A DNA stretch of 64,000 nt from Thermococcus sp. LS1 (GTDB taxonomy: Archaea; Methanobacteriota_B; Thermococci; Thermococcales; Thermococcaceae), in NCBI RefSeq assembly GCF_012027395.1, contig NZ_SNUJ01000002.1:310001-374000 (forward strand), given 5' to 3'. The translations under genes were made by a program, and so were the position numbers. Shown piece after piece: positions 35,102 to 43,893 of the stretch (positions are counted from its first letter, which is position 1; every line of letters begins with the position of its first letter). The notes beneath the pieces were generated by a model. It made no database searches. It saw only the letters and a program-made list of their open reading frames with translations, and was not told where the DNA came from.

Positions 35102-37303
35102 TCACCTTATTCTTGCCCCAAGCTTTACCTCCTTGTCTGGCATGAGGAGGGCAACGTTCTCACCGTCGTCCGCTGCCAGCAGCATTCCCTGGCTCTCTAT
35201 TCCCCTGAGCTTCTTGGGCTCGAGGTTGGCTATGATGACGACGTAGCGGTTGAGGAGGTCGTCCTTGCTGTAGTACTTCTTGAGTCCAGCGACGAGCTGC
35301 CTGACCTCGTCACCGAGGTCGACCTTTACCACGTAGAGCTTGTCCGCGTTCGGATGGTCCTGCACATCAACAATCTTTCCAACCCTCAAGTCGAGCTTCA
35401 TGAAGTCCTCGAACTTGACGTACTCCATTTTCCCACCCTCCTTTTTCTTCTCCTTTTTGGCCTTCTTCTCAAGCCTTTCGCCGTATATGCTCTTAAGGAT
35501 TGCCGTGGCTTCATCTTTACGCTTCTCACCGAACCTCTCGAGGGCAACCTTAACGACGTCGTCTGCCCTGTGGTACTTGTCAAGGAGCAGCCTTGCGCTC
35601 TCAGGGTTGCCCCTGGCTATGTAGTTCACGATGAAGAATATTATGTCCTCGTCAGTGACCTTCCTGAAGAGAATCTCGGCCCTCCTAACCCTGTGGCCAG
35701 CGGGAATTTCGGTGAACTCCCAGCGCTTGGTCTCCTCGAGATTGAGCAGGTGCCATATCTTCTCACTGGCATCCGGCAGGAACGGCTCGAGGAGCACTCC
35801 AAGGGCCTTGACGATCTGGAGCGAGACATTAACAGTTGTTGCTGTCCTCTCGCGGTCTTCCTTGGCTGTTTTCCACGGCTTCTGGTAGTCGAAGTAGCGG
35901 TTGCCGAAGATTGCCAGCTCCATTACACGCCTGAGAGCGTCTTTGAAGCGGTAGGTGCTTATCAGCTCGCCCGTCTCTTTCAGAGCTTTCTCAATCTCCT
36001 CAAAGGCCTGCCTGTCCAGATCATCAAGCTCGCCCCTTTCGGGGACGACGCCGTCGAAGTAGCGGTTCACGAAGGTTAGAGCCCTGTGCACGAAGTTTCC
36101 AAGGTTGTTCACCAGCTCCTCGTTAATCTTTGTCTTGAAGTCGGCGAAGCTGAAGTCGCTGTCCCTCGTCTCGGGCATTATGGCGGTGAGGTAATAGCGG
36201 AGGTAGTCAGCCGGGAAGGCGTCGAGGAACTCGTGCACCCAGATGGCCCAGTTCCTGCTCGTTGAGAACTTCTTGCCTTCCAGGTTGAGGTACTCGTTGG
36301 CGGGGATGTCGTACGGAAGGAGCCACTCGGCCTCGGTCTCTCCGTCCTGGTACTTGCCGTAGGCCATCAGGAAAGCCGGCCAGAATATCGCGTGGAAGGG
36401 TATGTTGTCCTTGCCAATGAAGTGGATGACCTTTGTTTGTCCGTCAAGGTTGAGCCAGAACTTCTTCCACTCGTTCTCTCTGCCTTCCCTCCTGAGGTGC
36501 TCGATGGTTATGCTGATGTACCCTATCGGTGCTTCAAACCAGACGTAGAGAACCTTGCCCTTGACGTCCTCATCGTCGAGCGGCACTGGAATGCCCCAGT
36601 TCAAGTCCCTTGTTATGGCCCTCTCCTCAAGGCCCTCCTCAATCCAGCCGAGGACTGTGTTCCTGACGTTCGGCTTCCAGTGCTCCTGGCTCTGCACCCA
36701 CTCCTTCAGCTTTTCTGCGAAGTCCTGCATTTTTATGTAATAGTGAGCAGAGTCCTTGAAGGTTATTGGATTGCCACAGATGTTGCAGCGCGGGTTTATG
36801 AGCTCTTCCGGCGTGAGCGGGTGGCCGCAGACCTCACACTGGTCGCCCCTTTGGTTCTCGGCACCGCAATAGGGGCATGTGCCTATGACGTACCTGTCCG
36901 GGAGAAACATCTTGTCGTGCTCACAGTAAGCCTGCTTGCTCACCTTTTTAACGAGGTGGCCGTTTTCGAGGGCCTTTAGGAAGAACTCCTGGCTTATGCG
37001 GTAGTGGACTGGCAGTTCAGTTCTGCCAAAGTAGTCGAAGCTTATCTTGGCCCTTTCGAAGGTCGTTTTGATGTGCTCGTGATAGTAGTCGACTATCTCC
37101 CTCGGGCTTTTCCCCTCTTTGAGCGCTCTGAAGGTTATCGGTGTCCCGTGTTCATCGGTTCCGCTGATGAAAATCACTTCCTCTCCCTTGAGCCTCAGAT
37201 AGCGGACGAATATATCCGCGGGGAGATATGCTCCAGCAAGGTGTCCAGCATGAATCGGCCCGTTGGCGTAGGGAAGAGCGGAAGTCACCATGTACCTGAC
37301 CAT
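35102..37303 (-). CDS. metG: Methionyl-tRNA synthetase with C-terminal tRNA-binding domain
   Basis: 733 residues. Class I signatures: TSALPYANGPIHAGHLAGAY (HIGH-like) and GKKFSTSRNWAIW (KMSKS-like). The zinc knuckle region has CEHD, CPYC, CEVC and CNIC. A Lys/Glu-rich linker (KKAKKEKKKEGGKM) leads to an EMAPII-type OB fold (about residues 628-733: FEDFMKLDLRVGKIVD). Fusion of the OB domain in the same chain is usual in Thermococcales. GGTGGTTAAA precedes ATG 37303. Confidence 0.97.
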   Translation of the reverse strand: MVRYMVTSALPYANGPIHAGHLAGAYLPADIFVRYLRLKGEEVIFISGTDEHGTPITFRALKEGKSPREIVDYYHEHIKTTFERAKISFDYFGRTELPVHYRISQEFFLKALENGHLVKKVSKQAYCEHDKMFLPDRYVIGTCPYCGAENQRGDQCEVCGHPLTPEELINPRCNICGNPITFKDSAHYYIKMQDFAEKLKEWVQSQEHWKPNVRNTVLGWIEEGLEERAITRDLNWGIPVPLDDEDVKGKVLYVWFEAPIGYISITIEHLRREGRENEWKKFWLNLDGQTKVIHFIGKDNIPFHAIFWPAFLMAYGKYQDGETEAEWLLPYDIPANEYLNLEGKKFSTSRNWAIWVHEFLDAFPADYLRYYLTAIMPETRDSDFSFADFKTKINEELVNNLGNFVHRALTFVNRYFDGVVPERGELDDLDRQAFEEIEKALKETGELISTYRFKDALRRVMELAIFGNRYFDYQKPWKTAKEDRERTATTVNVSLQIVKALGVLLEPFLPDASEKIWHLLNLEETKRWEFTEIPAGHRVRRAEILFRKVTDEDIIFFIVNYIARGNPESARLLLDKYHRADDVVKVALERFGEKRKDEATAILKSIYGERLEKKAKKEKKKEGGKMEYVKFEDFMKLDLRVGKIVDVQDHPNADKLYVVKVDLGDEVRQLVAGLKKYYSKDDLLNRYVVIIANLEPKKLRGIESQGMLLAADDGENVALLMPDKEVKLGARIR

Positions 37304-37481
37304 TTTAACCACCGCCACACCGTCGTTTTAGCCCCTTATAAGACCTGCGGGTTTTAAGCATTACGGTGGGTTATTTTTAAAGGCCGAAAATATGTTGAGT
37401 TATACATAAATGGATCCCAAAGGTTTTAGGGCGTTGGCGCTAATTTGGGTTTCGGATGGTAAGAAAGTCAAGGTGAGTAAA

Positions 37482-37829
37482 ATGAAGTCCCGCATCGTTG
37501 AGCGTTTCAAATTCGAGGCGGCCCATGCCGTTATCATAGATGGAAAGCCTGAGGAGATCCACGGCCACACTTTCTGGCTTGAGGTTGCCCTTGAGGGCCC
37601 GCTGAGGAACGGCTACGTTATGGACTTCCTTGAGCTGAGAAGAATAGTCAATGAAATTATCGAGAGGCTCGATCACAGGAACCTCAACGCCCTCTTTGAG
37701 AACCCGACGACCGAGAACGTTGCCCTCTGGATAGCGGGAGAGATTGAGAAGAGGCTTCCCGATGGCATAAGGATTCAGAGGATAGTCCTCTGGGAAGGCG
37801 AGGAAAACGGCGTGGAGTTTGAGTTTTAA
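37482..37829 (+). CDS. 6-pyruvoyltetrahydropterin synthase/QueD-family protein lacking the usual catalytic Cys
   Basis: 115 residues, the compact size of archaeal COG0720 proteins. Zinc ligands: His15 (FEAAHAVII) and His27, His29 (EEIHGHTF). Further family motifs are [24 protein letters not shown] and [11 protein letters not shown]. The Cys normally four residues before HGH in QueD is replaced by acidic residues (KPEEIHGH). This is how the PTPS-III/PTPS-VI enzymes differ, which make 6-hydroxymethyl-dihydropterin for archaeal folate-type cofactors; that role is inferred. AGGTGAG precedes ATG 37482; longer in-frame starts back to 37410 lack a ribosome binding site. Confidence 0.85.
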   Translation: MKSRIVERFKFEAAHAVIIDGKPEEIHGHTFWLEVALEGPLRNGYVMDFLELRRIVNEIIERLDHRNLNALFENPTTENVALWIAGEIEKRLPDGIRIQRIVLWEGEENGVEFEF

Positions 37830-38296
37830 GCTTTCTCCGCCCTTATTTCCTTAACGCTCTCGGCCATTGCTATGCCGTTCGAACCTTCAAAGGAAATCTT
37901 CTCCGGCAGCGAAATCTTTACCGGAACGGCCTTGCTTTTCTCCTCGGTTGGTGACCAGCTTATTAAATCCCCTTCCTCAACCTCGAGGACGTTTATCATC
38001 CCAACTGGACTCTCGATGATGTACCGGGCGGCCTTCTTAGGGACATAGACTCGCCACTTCCTGGCGGTCTTGAAATCCACCACCCGACGGGAGGAGTCAA
38101 GCCAGATAACGTCGATATCACTCAGCATGAAGAACATGTGAATCGAAGCGTTAGCCTTCGTTTCGGCTGGCAATACAAAAACAAGGGCGTAGTTGATGTC
38201 TCTAACCAGCATTAGGCCTCTAAACCGCTTGAAGAATGTGTCCGCGAGCCTTACCCTTCCGTGCCATATCTTGCCCTTGGTCTCGTTTACAAGCAT
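37826..38296 (-). CDS. DUF192 family protein
   Basis: 156 residues. The N-terminal 115 residues match DUF192 ([50 protein letters not shown]). The C-terminal extension (about 120-156) is charged and variable. It lacks the signal peptide seen in bacterial members, so it is probably cytoplasmic. Function unknown. It overlaps the QueD-like gene by four bases at the 3' ends. Confidence 0.85.
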   Translation of the reverse strand: MLVNETKGKIWHGRVRLADTFFKRFRGLMLVRDINYALVFVLPAETKANASIHMFFMLSDIDVIWLDSSRRVVDFKTARKWRVYVPKKAARYIIESPVGMINVLEVEEGDLISWSPTEEKSKAVPVKISLPEKISFEGSNGIAMAESVKEIRAEKA

Positions 38297-38356
38297 AGAA
38301 CCAACTCCACCCCCGGGTTGATAAGTTTTTGGGAAATGAGAGAAAAATAGACAAAC

Positions 38357-38917
38357 TCAGAGCTCGCCTTTTTTGGCTTTCTCGCCGAGCTCAAAGCCTT
38401 TGCGGAGCGCCCTGAGGTTTATCTCCTCCGTCCCCTTTGGGACAGCGTCAAGAACGGCCTTCTCTATTGCCTTCCTGCTCACGACGTCCGTTAGAGCGAC
38501 CAGCAGGCCGAGGGTGAGTATGTTCATTGTTAAGCTAAGGCCGGTGGTTTCCTCCGCTATCTCCGTTAGAGGGAGGGCATAAACCTTCAGCTTCTTCTCG
38601 AACTCCTCATCGCGGTGCGGCACGAGGTCGCTCTCGACTATTATTGTGGCTCCTTCCTTGACGGTGTGGAGGTACTTGCTGTAGGCCTCCTGGGAGAAGA
38701 AGACCGCGCAGTCCGGGTGGAGGGTCTTGGGATAGTCGATCGGCTCGTCGCTTATCACCACCTCAGCCTTGCTCGCTCCACCCCTTGACTCTGGCCCGTA
38801 TGCCTGCGTCTGAACCGCGTAGAGGTTCTCATAAACGGCAGCGGCTCTGCCAAGGATAACGCTGGCGAGGATAACACCCTGGCCGCCGAAACCGCTGAAG
38901 AGGATTTCCTTCCTCAT
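38357..38917 (-). CDS. 2-oxoacid:ferredoxin oxidoreductase gamma subunit, set 2
   Basis: 186 residues matching the KorC/PorG gamma fold: ILFSGFGGQGVILASVILGRA at the N-terminus, TQAYGPESRGGASKAEVVIS, and TEEINLRALRKGFELG near the end. It joins the alpha and beta subunits in a CoA-dependent oxidative decarboxylase. Its ATG overlaps the beta-subunit stop (ATGA). Last gene of the seven-gene operon. Confidence 0.92.
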   Translation of the reverse strand: MRKEILFSGFGGQGVILASVILGRAAAVYENLYAVQTQAYGPESRGGASKAEVVISDEPIDYPKTLHPDCAVFFSQEAYSKYLHTVKEGATIIVESDLVPHRDEEFEKKLKVYALPLTEIAEETTGLSLTMNILTLGLLVALTDVVSRKAIEKAVLDAVPKGTEEINLRALRKGFELGEKAKKGEL

Positions 38918-39759
38918 TCTTCCCACCCCATCATCCTCTTGGCCCTCTTCTTGTACTCCTCGTACTCCCTAACGAGACCCGGCCTGTCCCTGTCGGCGAA
39001 CTCGCCGATGACTATCTTGCCCTCGAGCTCCTCCGGAGACATCTTCTTGGCCTTGCTTATCGGCACGGTTATCTTCTGGTACCAGCGGAGCAGTTCTGGA
39101 GACGTCTTCATCCTGTTCCTCCTTCCGAAGCTTATCGGACACGGCGAGAGGAACTCAACGAGCGTAAAGCCCTCTTTCTGGAGTGCTTTCTTGATGCTGT
39201 TGATTCCCTGGAGGTAGTTGAAGACGCTCCAGCGGGCGACGTAGTTGGCCCCGGCTGAAACGGCAAGATCTGCTATATCAAAGGGGTTCTCAAACTGACC
39301 GTAGGGAGCAGTAGTTCCGCGCAGGCCTTTGAGGGCTGTAGGAGCCACCTGGCCGCCGGTCATTCCGTAGGTGAAGTTGTTGATGAGTATCACCGTGACG
39401 TCGAGGTTTCTCCTTATAGCGTGGATGAAGTGGTTTCCTCCGATAGCTGCCGCGTCACCGTCACCCATGAAGGCGATGATCTTGAGCTTTGGATTGGCTA
39501 GCTTTATACCCGTGGCAAACGCTAAGGCTCTTCCGTGGGTCGTGTGTAGGCCATCGAAGTTGACGAATCCCGGAACGCGGGAGGAACATCCTATACCGCT
39601 GACCCATACTATCTCGTCCGGGTTGAGGCCGAGGTCGTCTATGGCTCTGAGCGTGTACTGCAGGGCCGAGCCTATTCCACAACCCGGGCAGAATATCGTC
39701 GGGAGCATGTCCTTTCTCAAGTATTTATCGCGAATCTCGTAAGCGGACTTCAGGTACAT
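38914..39759 (-). CDS. 2-oxoacid:ferredoxin oxidoreductase beta subunit, set 2
   Basis: 281 residues, the thiamine-diphosphate-binding beta subunit: CPGCGIGSALQYTL near residue 20 (cluster or TPP region), GIGCSSRVPGFVNFDGLHTTHGRA, the TPP motif GDGDAAAIGGNHFIHAIRRN and NNFTYGMTGGQVAPT. It binds TPP and one Fe4S4 cluster. The start abuts the alpha-subunit stop. Set 2 substrate (2-oxoglutarate or another oxoacid) cannot be told from sequence. Confidence 0.93.
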   Translation of the reverse strand: MYLKSAYEIRDKYLRKDMLPTIFCPGCGIGSALQYTLRAIDDLGLNPDEIVWVSGIGCSSRVPGFVNFDGLHTTHGRALAFATGIKLANPKLKIIAFMGDGDAAAIGGNHFIHAIRRNLDVTVILINNFTYGMTGGQVAPTALKGLRGTTAPYGQFENPFDIADLAVSAGANYVARWSVFNYLQGINSIKKALQKEGFTLVEFLSPCPISFGRRNRMKTSPELLRWYQKITVPISKAKKMSPEELEGKIVIGEFADRDRPGLVREYEEYKKRAKRMMGWEE

Positions 39760-40908
39760 TCAGCCCACCACCTTCTCGACTATCTCCATCGGAGTGTGAA
39801 CCTCGCCGCCAATCTTGCTTATCAGCTCGACCTCGGCTTTCCCGTTTGCTCCCTCCCTGACAAGGTGGTAGAGCTGTCCGAGGTTCATCTCCGGCACGTA
39901 TATCTTCTTCACGCGCTCCGCCAGCTCTTCAATCATGTCGAAGTCAAAGGGCCAGATGGTGTTGAGCTTGAGCAGGCCTGCTTTGATGCCCCTCTCGCGC
40001 AGTAACTTGACCGCTCTGATGGCTGAACGGGCGACTATTCCAGTGGTGATTATTGCTATCTCCGCATCATCAAGCGCGTAGGTCTCGTAGGAGATTATGT
40101 CATGCTTGTTGTTCTCAATTTTGCCGATTATCCTCCTGATGAGCCTCTCGTGGACTTCGGCATCAACGGTCTTCGGCCTTCCGCGCTCATCGTGGGTTAA
40201 ACCGGTGACGTAGGTGCGGTAGCCCCTGCCGAATATCGGCATCGGTGGAACTCCATCGCCGTGGATGTCCCCAAAGGGATACTTCGCCTCTTCCTCGTTG
40301 GCGGGGAGCTTCCTCTCTATAAGCTCTATCTCGTCCGGATTAGGTATGTACACCCTCTCGCGCATGTGGGCTATCTCGGCGTCGGTAAGGAGGACCACAG
40401 GAGTTCTGTACTTCTCAGCCAGGTTGAAGGCCCTTATCGTCATGTCGAAGGCTTCCTGAACGGTTGACGGGCTGAGAACGATTAGGCTGTGGTCGCCGTG
40501 GGTGCCCCATATTGCCTGCATTATGTCTCCCTGTGCAGCTAACGTCGGCTGACCCGTGCTCGGGCCGCCTCTCTGGACGTCGACAACGACTATCGGCGTT
40601 TCCGTCATTACAGCATAGCCAAGGTTTTCCTGCATGAGCGAGAAGCCGGGGCCGCTCGTTGCCGTCATGGCCTTGGCCCCTGCCCAGGATGCGCCGATTA
40701 TAGCGGCGATACTTGCTATTTCGTCCTCCATCTGTATGCTCACTCCATCGACGAGCGGCATATAGAGCGCCATGGCCTCGAAAATCTCGCTCGCGGGAGT
40801 TATCGGGTAGCCAGCGTAAAAGCGACAGCCTGCCAAGATGGCCGCCCTTGCTATGGCTTCATCACCCTGGATGAAGTCGCTCTTACCGACAGGAAACGGG
40901 TATCTCAT
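39760..40908 (-). CDS. 2-oxoacid:ferredoxin oxidoreductase alpha subunit, set 2
   Basis: 382 residues, the alpha subunit: FIQGDEAIARAAILAGCRFYAGYPITPASEI, MEDEIASIAAIIGASWAGAKAMTATSGPG and LVDVQR-type GGPSTGQPT. It shares the organisation of the set 1 alpha subunit at 42277-43467. ATGA overlap with the gamma gene of set 1 joins the two sets into one transcript. Confidence 0.93.
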   Translation of the reverse strand: MRYPFPVGKSDFIQGDEAIARAAILAGCRFYAGYPITPASEIFEAMALYMPLVDGVSIQMEDEIASIAAIIGASWAGAKAMTATSGPGFSLMQENLGYAVMTETPIVVVDVQRGGPSTGQPTLAAQGDIMQAIWGTHGDHSLIVLSPSTVQEAFDMTIRAFNLAEKYRTPVVLLTDAEIAHMRERVYIPNPDEIELIERKLPANEEEAKYPFGDIHGDGVPPMPIFGRGYRTYVTGLTHDERGRPKTVDAEVHERLIRRIIGKIENNKHDIISYETYALDDAEIAIITTGIVARSAIRAVKLLRERGIKAGLLKLNTIWPFDFDMIEELAERVKKIYVPEMNLGQLYHLVREGANGKAEVELISKIGGEVHTPMEIVEKVVG

Positions 40909-41417
40909 TTCAATCCCTCCTCATAGCCGGCATTGAATGCCTTGATGTTTATCTCCTCCGTCCCCTTTGGGACGCGCCTCCTTATGGCCTCTTCCACATT
41001 CTCCTTCTTCACAACACCGGTCTTCGCGACCAGATAGCCAAGGGCTACCATGTTAACAGTCAAAGCGAGCCCGGTGTTCTCCTCGGCCAGGCGCGTGAAG
41101 GGCGCGCCGATGTACTCTCTATCGGGCTTAACGAGATCGGTGTCGATGATGAGAAGGCCGTCTTCCTTCAGCTCATCCTTAACGGTGTCGTAGCCGAGCT
41201 GGTGAAGGGCAACCAGAACGTCAGCCTTGGTGACAATGACATCGTAAATTGGCTCCTTTGAGATGATAACGTCCGCTATGGAGTGACCGCCGCGGGAGGC
41301 CGAGCTGTAGTCCTGTGTTTGAAGAACGTTCAGACCCTCAATCGCGGCCGCCTCGCCAAGGATAACACCGGCCAGGACGACACCCTGGCCGCCTATGCCT
41401 GCGAACCTAATCTGCAT
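40905..41417 (-). CDS. 2-oxoacid:ferredoxin oxidoreductase gamma subunit, set 1
   Basis: 170 residues: RFAGIGGQGVVLAGVILGEA, TQDYSSASRGGHSIADVI and TEEINIKAFNAGYEEG. The fold is that of the set 2 gamma subunit. ATG 41417 is preceded by GGGGGAGTGAG; GTG 41426 is in frame but overlaps this site and the previous stop. Confidence 0.92.
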   Translation of the reverse strand: MQIRFAGIGGQGVVLAGVILGEAAAIEGLNVLQTQDYSSASRGGHSIADVIISKEPIYDVIVTKADVLVALHQLGYDTVKDELKEDGLLIIDTDLVKPDREYIGAPFTRLAEENTGLALTVNMVALGYLVAKTGVVKKENVEEAIRRRVPKGTEEINIKAFNAGYEEGLK

Positions 41418-41422
41418 GGCTC

Positions 41423-42277
41423 TCACTCCCCCTTAAGGCCGAAATGTTCCTGGACTTCATCAATAAGCTTGTTCAGCTCTTCGGTGAACTCGGGCCTCTG
41501 TCTGTTGATTATCTCGCCGATGATGAACTTGCCCTCAAGCTCTTCCGGTGACATCTTCTTAGCTTTGCTCACGGGGACGCTGTTCTTGAGGAACCAGCGG
41601 AGCATCTCTGCCGGCTCCTTCATCTTGTTCCTCCTTCCGTACTGGACAGGACACTGGGAAATGACCTCGACGAGGGAGAATCCCTTAACCTGGAGGGCCG
41701 TCTTGATGCTCTCTATAAGCTGGTAGACGTGGGCGGTAGTCCACCTTGCCACGTATGAAGCTCCAGCAGCGGCAACGGTCTCAGAGATCTGGAGCGGGTG
41801 CTCTATGTTTCTGTAGGGGCTGGTGGTGGTCTTTGCCCCAAAGGGTGTCGTCGGAGCCACCTGGCCGCCGGTCATTCCGTAGATGAAGTTGTTGACGAGG
41901 AGTACCGTTATGTCTATGTTCCTCCTCGCGGCGTGGAGGAGGTGGTTTCCGCCTATGCTGGCCAGATCACCGTCGCCACTTATGACGACGACCTTCTTGT
42001 CCGGCAAACCGACCTTAACTCCCGTCGCGAAGGCTATTGCCCTCCCGTGAGTCGTGTGAAGGGTGTCGGCGAGGAAGTATGGAGAGGCAATCCATGCGGA
42101 ACAGCCTATACCGCTGACGACGACCAAATCCTTCGGGTCTATCTTAAGCTGGTCAACTGCATTTGCAAAGGCGTTGAGAACGGTTCCCCCACCACATCCG
42201 GGGCAGAGGGCTGTGGGCAGGGCCTCCTTACGGAGATATTTGACCATCGGATAAGTGGAATAGATTTCCTTCGCCAT
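41423..42277 (-). CDS. 2-oxoacid:ferredoxin oxidoreductase beta subunit, set 1
   Basis: 284 residues: CPGCGGGTVLNAFANAVDQL, GIGCSAWIASPYFLADTLHT, THGRAIAFATGVK and the TPP motif GDGDLASIGGNHLLHAARRN. Similar to the set 2 beta subunit along its length, indicating an old duplication. The start codon overlaps the stop of the alpha gene (TGATG). Confidence 0.93.
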   Translation of the reverse strand: MAKEIYSTYPMVKYLRKEALPTALCPGCGGGTVLNAFANAVDQLKIDPKDLVVVSGIGCSAWIASPYFLADTLHTTHGRAIAFATGVKVGLPDKKVVVISGDGDLASIGGNHLLHAARRNIDITVLLVNNFIYGMTGGQVAPTTPFGAKTTTSPYRNIEHPLQISETVAAAGASYVARWTTAHVYQLIESIKTALQVKGFSLVEVISQCPVQYGRRNKMKEPAEMLRWFLKNSVPVSKAKKMSPEELEGKFIIGEIINRQRPEFTEELNKLIDEVQEHFGLKGE

Positions 42278-43467
42278 CAGGCAACACCCCTTATCTCGCG
42301 CAGGATTTCCTCAACGGTCAGAGGAACACCGCCTATCTTGTTCACGCCTTTGAGAAGAACGTCGTCGTTGACGAAGCGCTGGACTTCAAGGATTAGCTGG
42401 CCAAGGTTCATCTCGGGAACAAGTATTGCGCGAACCTTCTTTCCGAGCTCTTTTATCCTCTTCCCCGGGAACGGGTGGACGGTCTTCGGAACGAAGAGGC
42501 CGACCCTTATTCCTTCATCCCTGGCTTTCAGTACCGCTCCGAGTGAGGGTCTCGCGGTAACGCCCCAGCTGACGACGAGTATCTCTGCATCATCCGTGAA
42601 GTACTCCTCGTACTTCTCATAAACGTGCTTATTCTGCTCTATCTTCCTGTGGATTCTTCTCACGAGCCTGTCGTGAACTTCCGGGGTGTAAACGTCCCTA
42701 AGACCGTTCTCCTTGTGTGTGGAGCCGGTTACGTGGGTGAAGTAGCCGTGGCCGAAGAGGGGCATCGGTGGGACACCATCGCCGTGCGGGTCTCCGAAGG
42801 GAAGCTTTGCCTCTTCCTCATTCTTTGGCAGTTTGCGGTAGGTTATCTCGACTTCTTCCACGTCGGGGATTCTTATCTGTTCCCTCGTGTGGGCAAGAAC
42901 ACCGTCGAAGAGCACAACAACCGGAGTTCTGAGCTTCTCGGAGATGTTAAAGGCTCTCACAGTTTCCCAGAAGGCATCTTCAACACTTATCGGTGAGACG
43001 GCAACTATCGGGTGGTCCCCGTGAGTTCCCCATTTCGCCTGGAAGAAGTCACCCTGAGCGCCCTTGGTGGCCTGCCCCGTGCTTGGACCACTTCTCTGAA
43101 CGTCAACCAGAACGAGGGGAGTCTCAGTCATTACCGCGTAGCCGAGGTTTTCCTGCATGAGCGAGAATCCTGGTCCAGCCGTTGCAGTCATGACCTTGAA
43201 TCCAGTCCAAGAAGCTCCTACCATTGCAGCAATGCTTCCGATTTCATCCTCCATCTGAAGGTAGTAGCCGCCAAGCTTGGGCAACTCTCTCGCCATCGTC
43301 TCGGCTATCTCGCTTGAGGGGGTGATCGGATATCCCGCGTAGAAACGACAGCCTGCAAAGAGCGCACCGTATGCAACGGCCTCGTTGCCCTGCAAGAAGT
43401 AGTTGCCCGGCTTGTAAAGCCTCTTCAAAAGCCTGAGCTGCTCAGGCTCATCGCCTCGGATTATCAT
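42277..43467 (-). CDS. 2-oxoacid:ferredoxin oxidoreductase alpha subunit, set 1
   Basis: 396 residues, alpha subunit: NYFLQGNEAVAYGALFAGCR, YAGYPITPSSEI, MEDEIGSIAAMVGASWTGFK, DVQRSGPSTGQATKG. Slightly longer N-terminus than the set 2 protein. GGTGGTGACTC precedes ATG 43467. In P. furiosus a comparable run encodes 2-oxoglutarate:ferredoxin oxidoreductase and a second oxidoreductase of unclear substrate; assignment by analogy is reasonable but unproven here. Confidence 0.93.
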   Translation of the reverse strand: MIIRGDEPEQLRLLKRLYKPGNYFLQGNEAVAYGALFAGCRFYAGYPITPSSEIAETMARELPKLGGYYLQMEDEIGSIAAMVGASWTGFKVMTATAGPGFSLMQENLGYAVMTETPLVLVDVQRSGPSTGQATKGAQGDFFQAKWGTHGDHPIVAVSPISVEDAFWETVRAFNISEKLRTPVVVLFDGVLAHTREQIRIPDVEEVEITYRKLPKNEEEAKLPFGDPHGDGVPPMPLFGHGYFTHVTGSTHKENGLRDVYTPEVHDRLVRRIHRKIEQNKHVYEKYEEYFTDDAEILVVSWGVTARPSLGAVLKARDEGIRVGLFVPKTVHPFPGKRIKELGKKVRAILVPEMNLGQLILEVQRFVNDDVLLKGVNKIGGVPLTVEEILREIRGVA

Positions 43468-43470
43468 GAG

Positions 43471-43743
43471 TCACCACCTTACCGCTATGGCAAAGTCCGG
43501 GCAGAGGAGCTCACAGAGCTTACATTTAACACACTTCTCGGCGTGCACCGGAACCGGGTAGTGCACGCCCTTTTCGCTCAGCTCCTTGCTCCACTCAAAG
43601 ACTTTCCTCGGGCACATTTCAACACAGATGCCACAGCCCTTGCACAGAAAAGTATCGACATCGATTTCCACAACACCCTCGGCCCTTCCAACCACAAGGT
43701 AGCCATTCCTTTCAACCACGGTTTTCCCTTCGACGTTTGCCAT
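43471..43743 (-). CDS. korD: 2-oxoacid:ferredoxin oxidoreductase delta subunit (ferredoxin)
   Basis: 90 residues with two ferredoxin cluster motifs: CKGCGICVEMCPRKVF and CVKCKLCELLCPDFAI. It passes electrons from the catalytic subunits to soluble ferredoxin. First gene of the operon; the two alpha-beta-gamma sets that follow have only this one delta gene, so both may share it. ATG 43743 follows GGGTGATGATT. Confidence 0.93.
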   Translation of the reverse strand: MANVEGKTVVERNGYLVVGRAEGVVEIDVDTFLCKGCGICVEMCPRKVFEWSKELSEKGVHYPVPVHAEKCVKCKLCELLCPDFAIAVRW

Positions 43744-43770
43744 AATCATCACCCGCGATTTGTTAAACCC

Positions 43771-43794
43771 GTTTACGTATGTAAACATTTAAAG
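43771..43794 (-). promoter_or_regulatory. TATA box and adjacent palindrome for the 2-oxoacid oxidoreductase operon
   Basis: Minus-strand CTTTAAAT (43794-43787) is a TATA box about 45 bases before ATG 43743. Directly downstream lies GTTTAC-ATAC-GTAAAC (43786-43771), an inverted repeat with 6-base arms. Its position between TATA and start site is where an archaeal repressor would block polymerase. The regulator is not known. Confidence 0.5.
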
Positions 43795-43893
43795 CTTTCG
43801 TGGGTGTGCATCTCTGCTCATCAAAGAAGCCCGGCAGACATTAAAAAGGAGGCGAAAAGAGAGCATAAAAAGTATTTCAAAAACGAAATCCCT

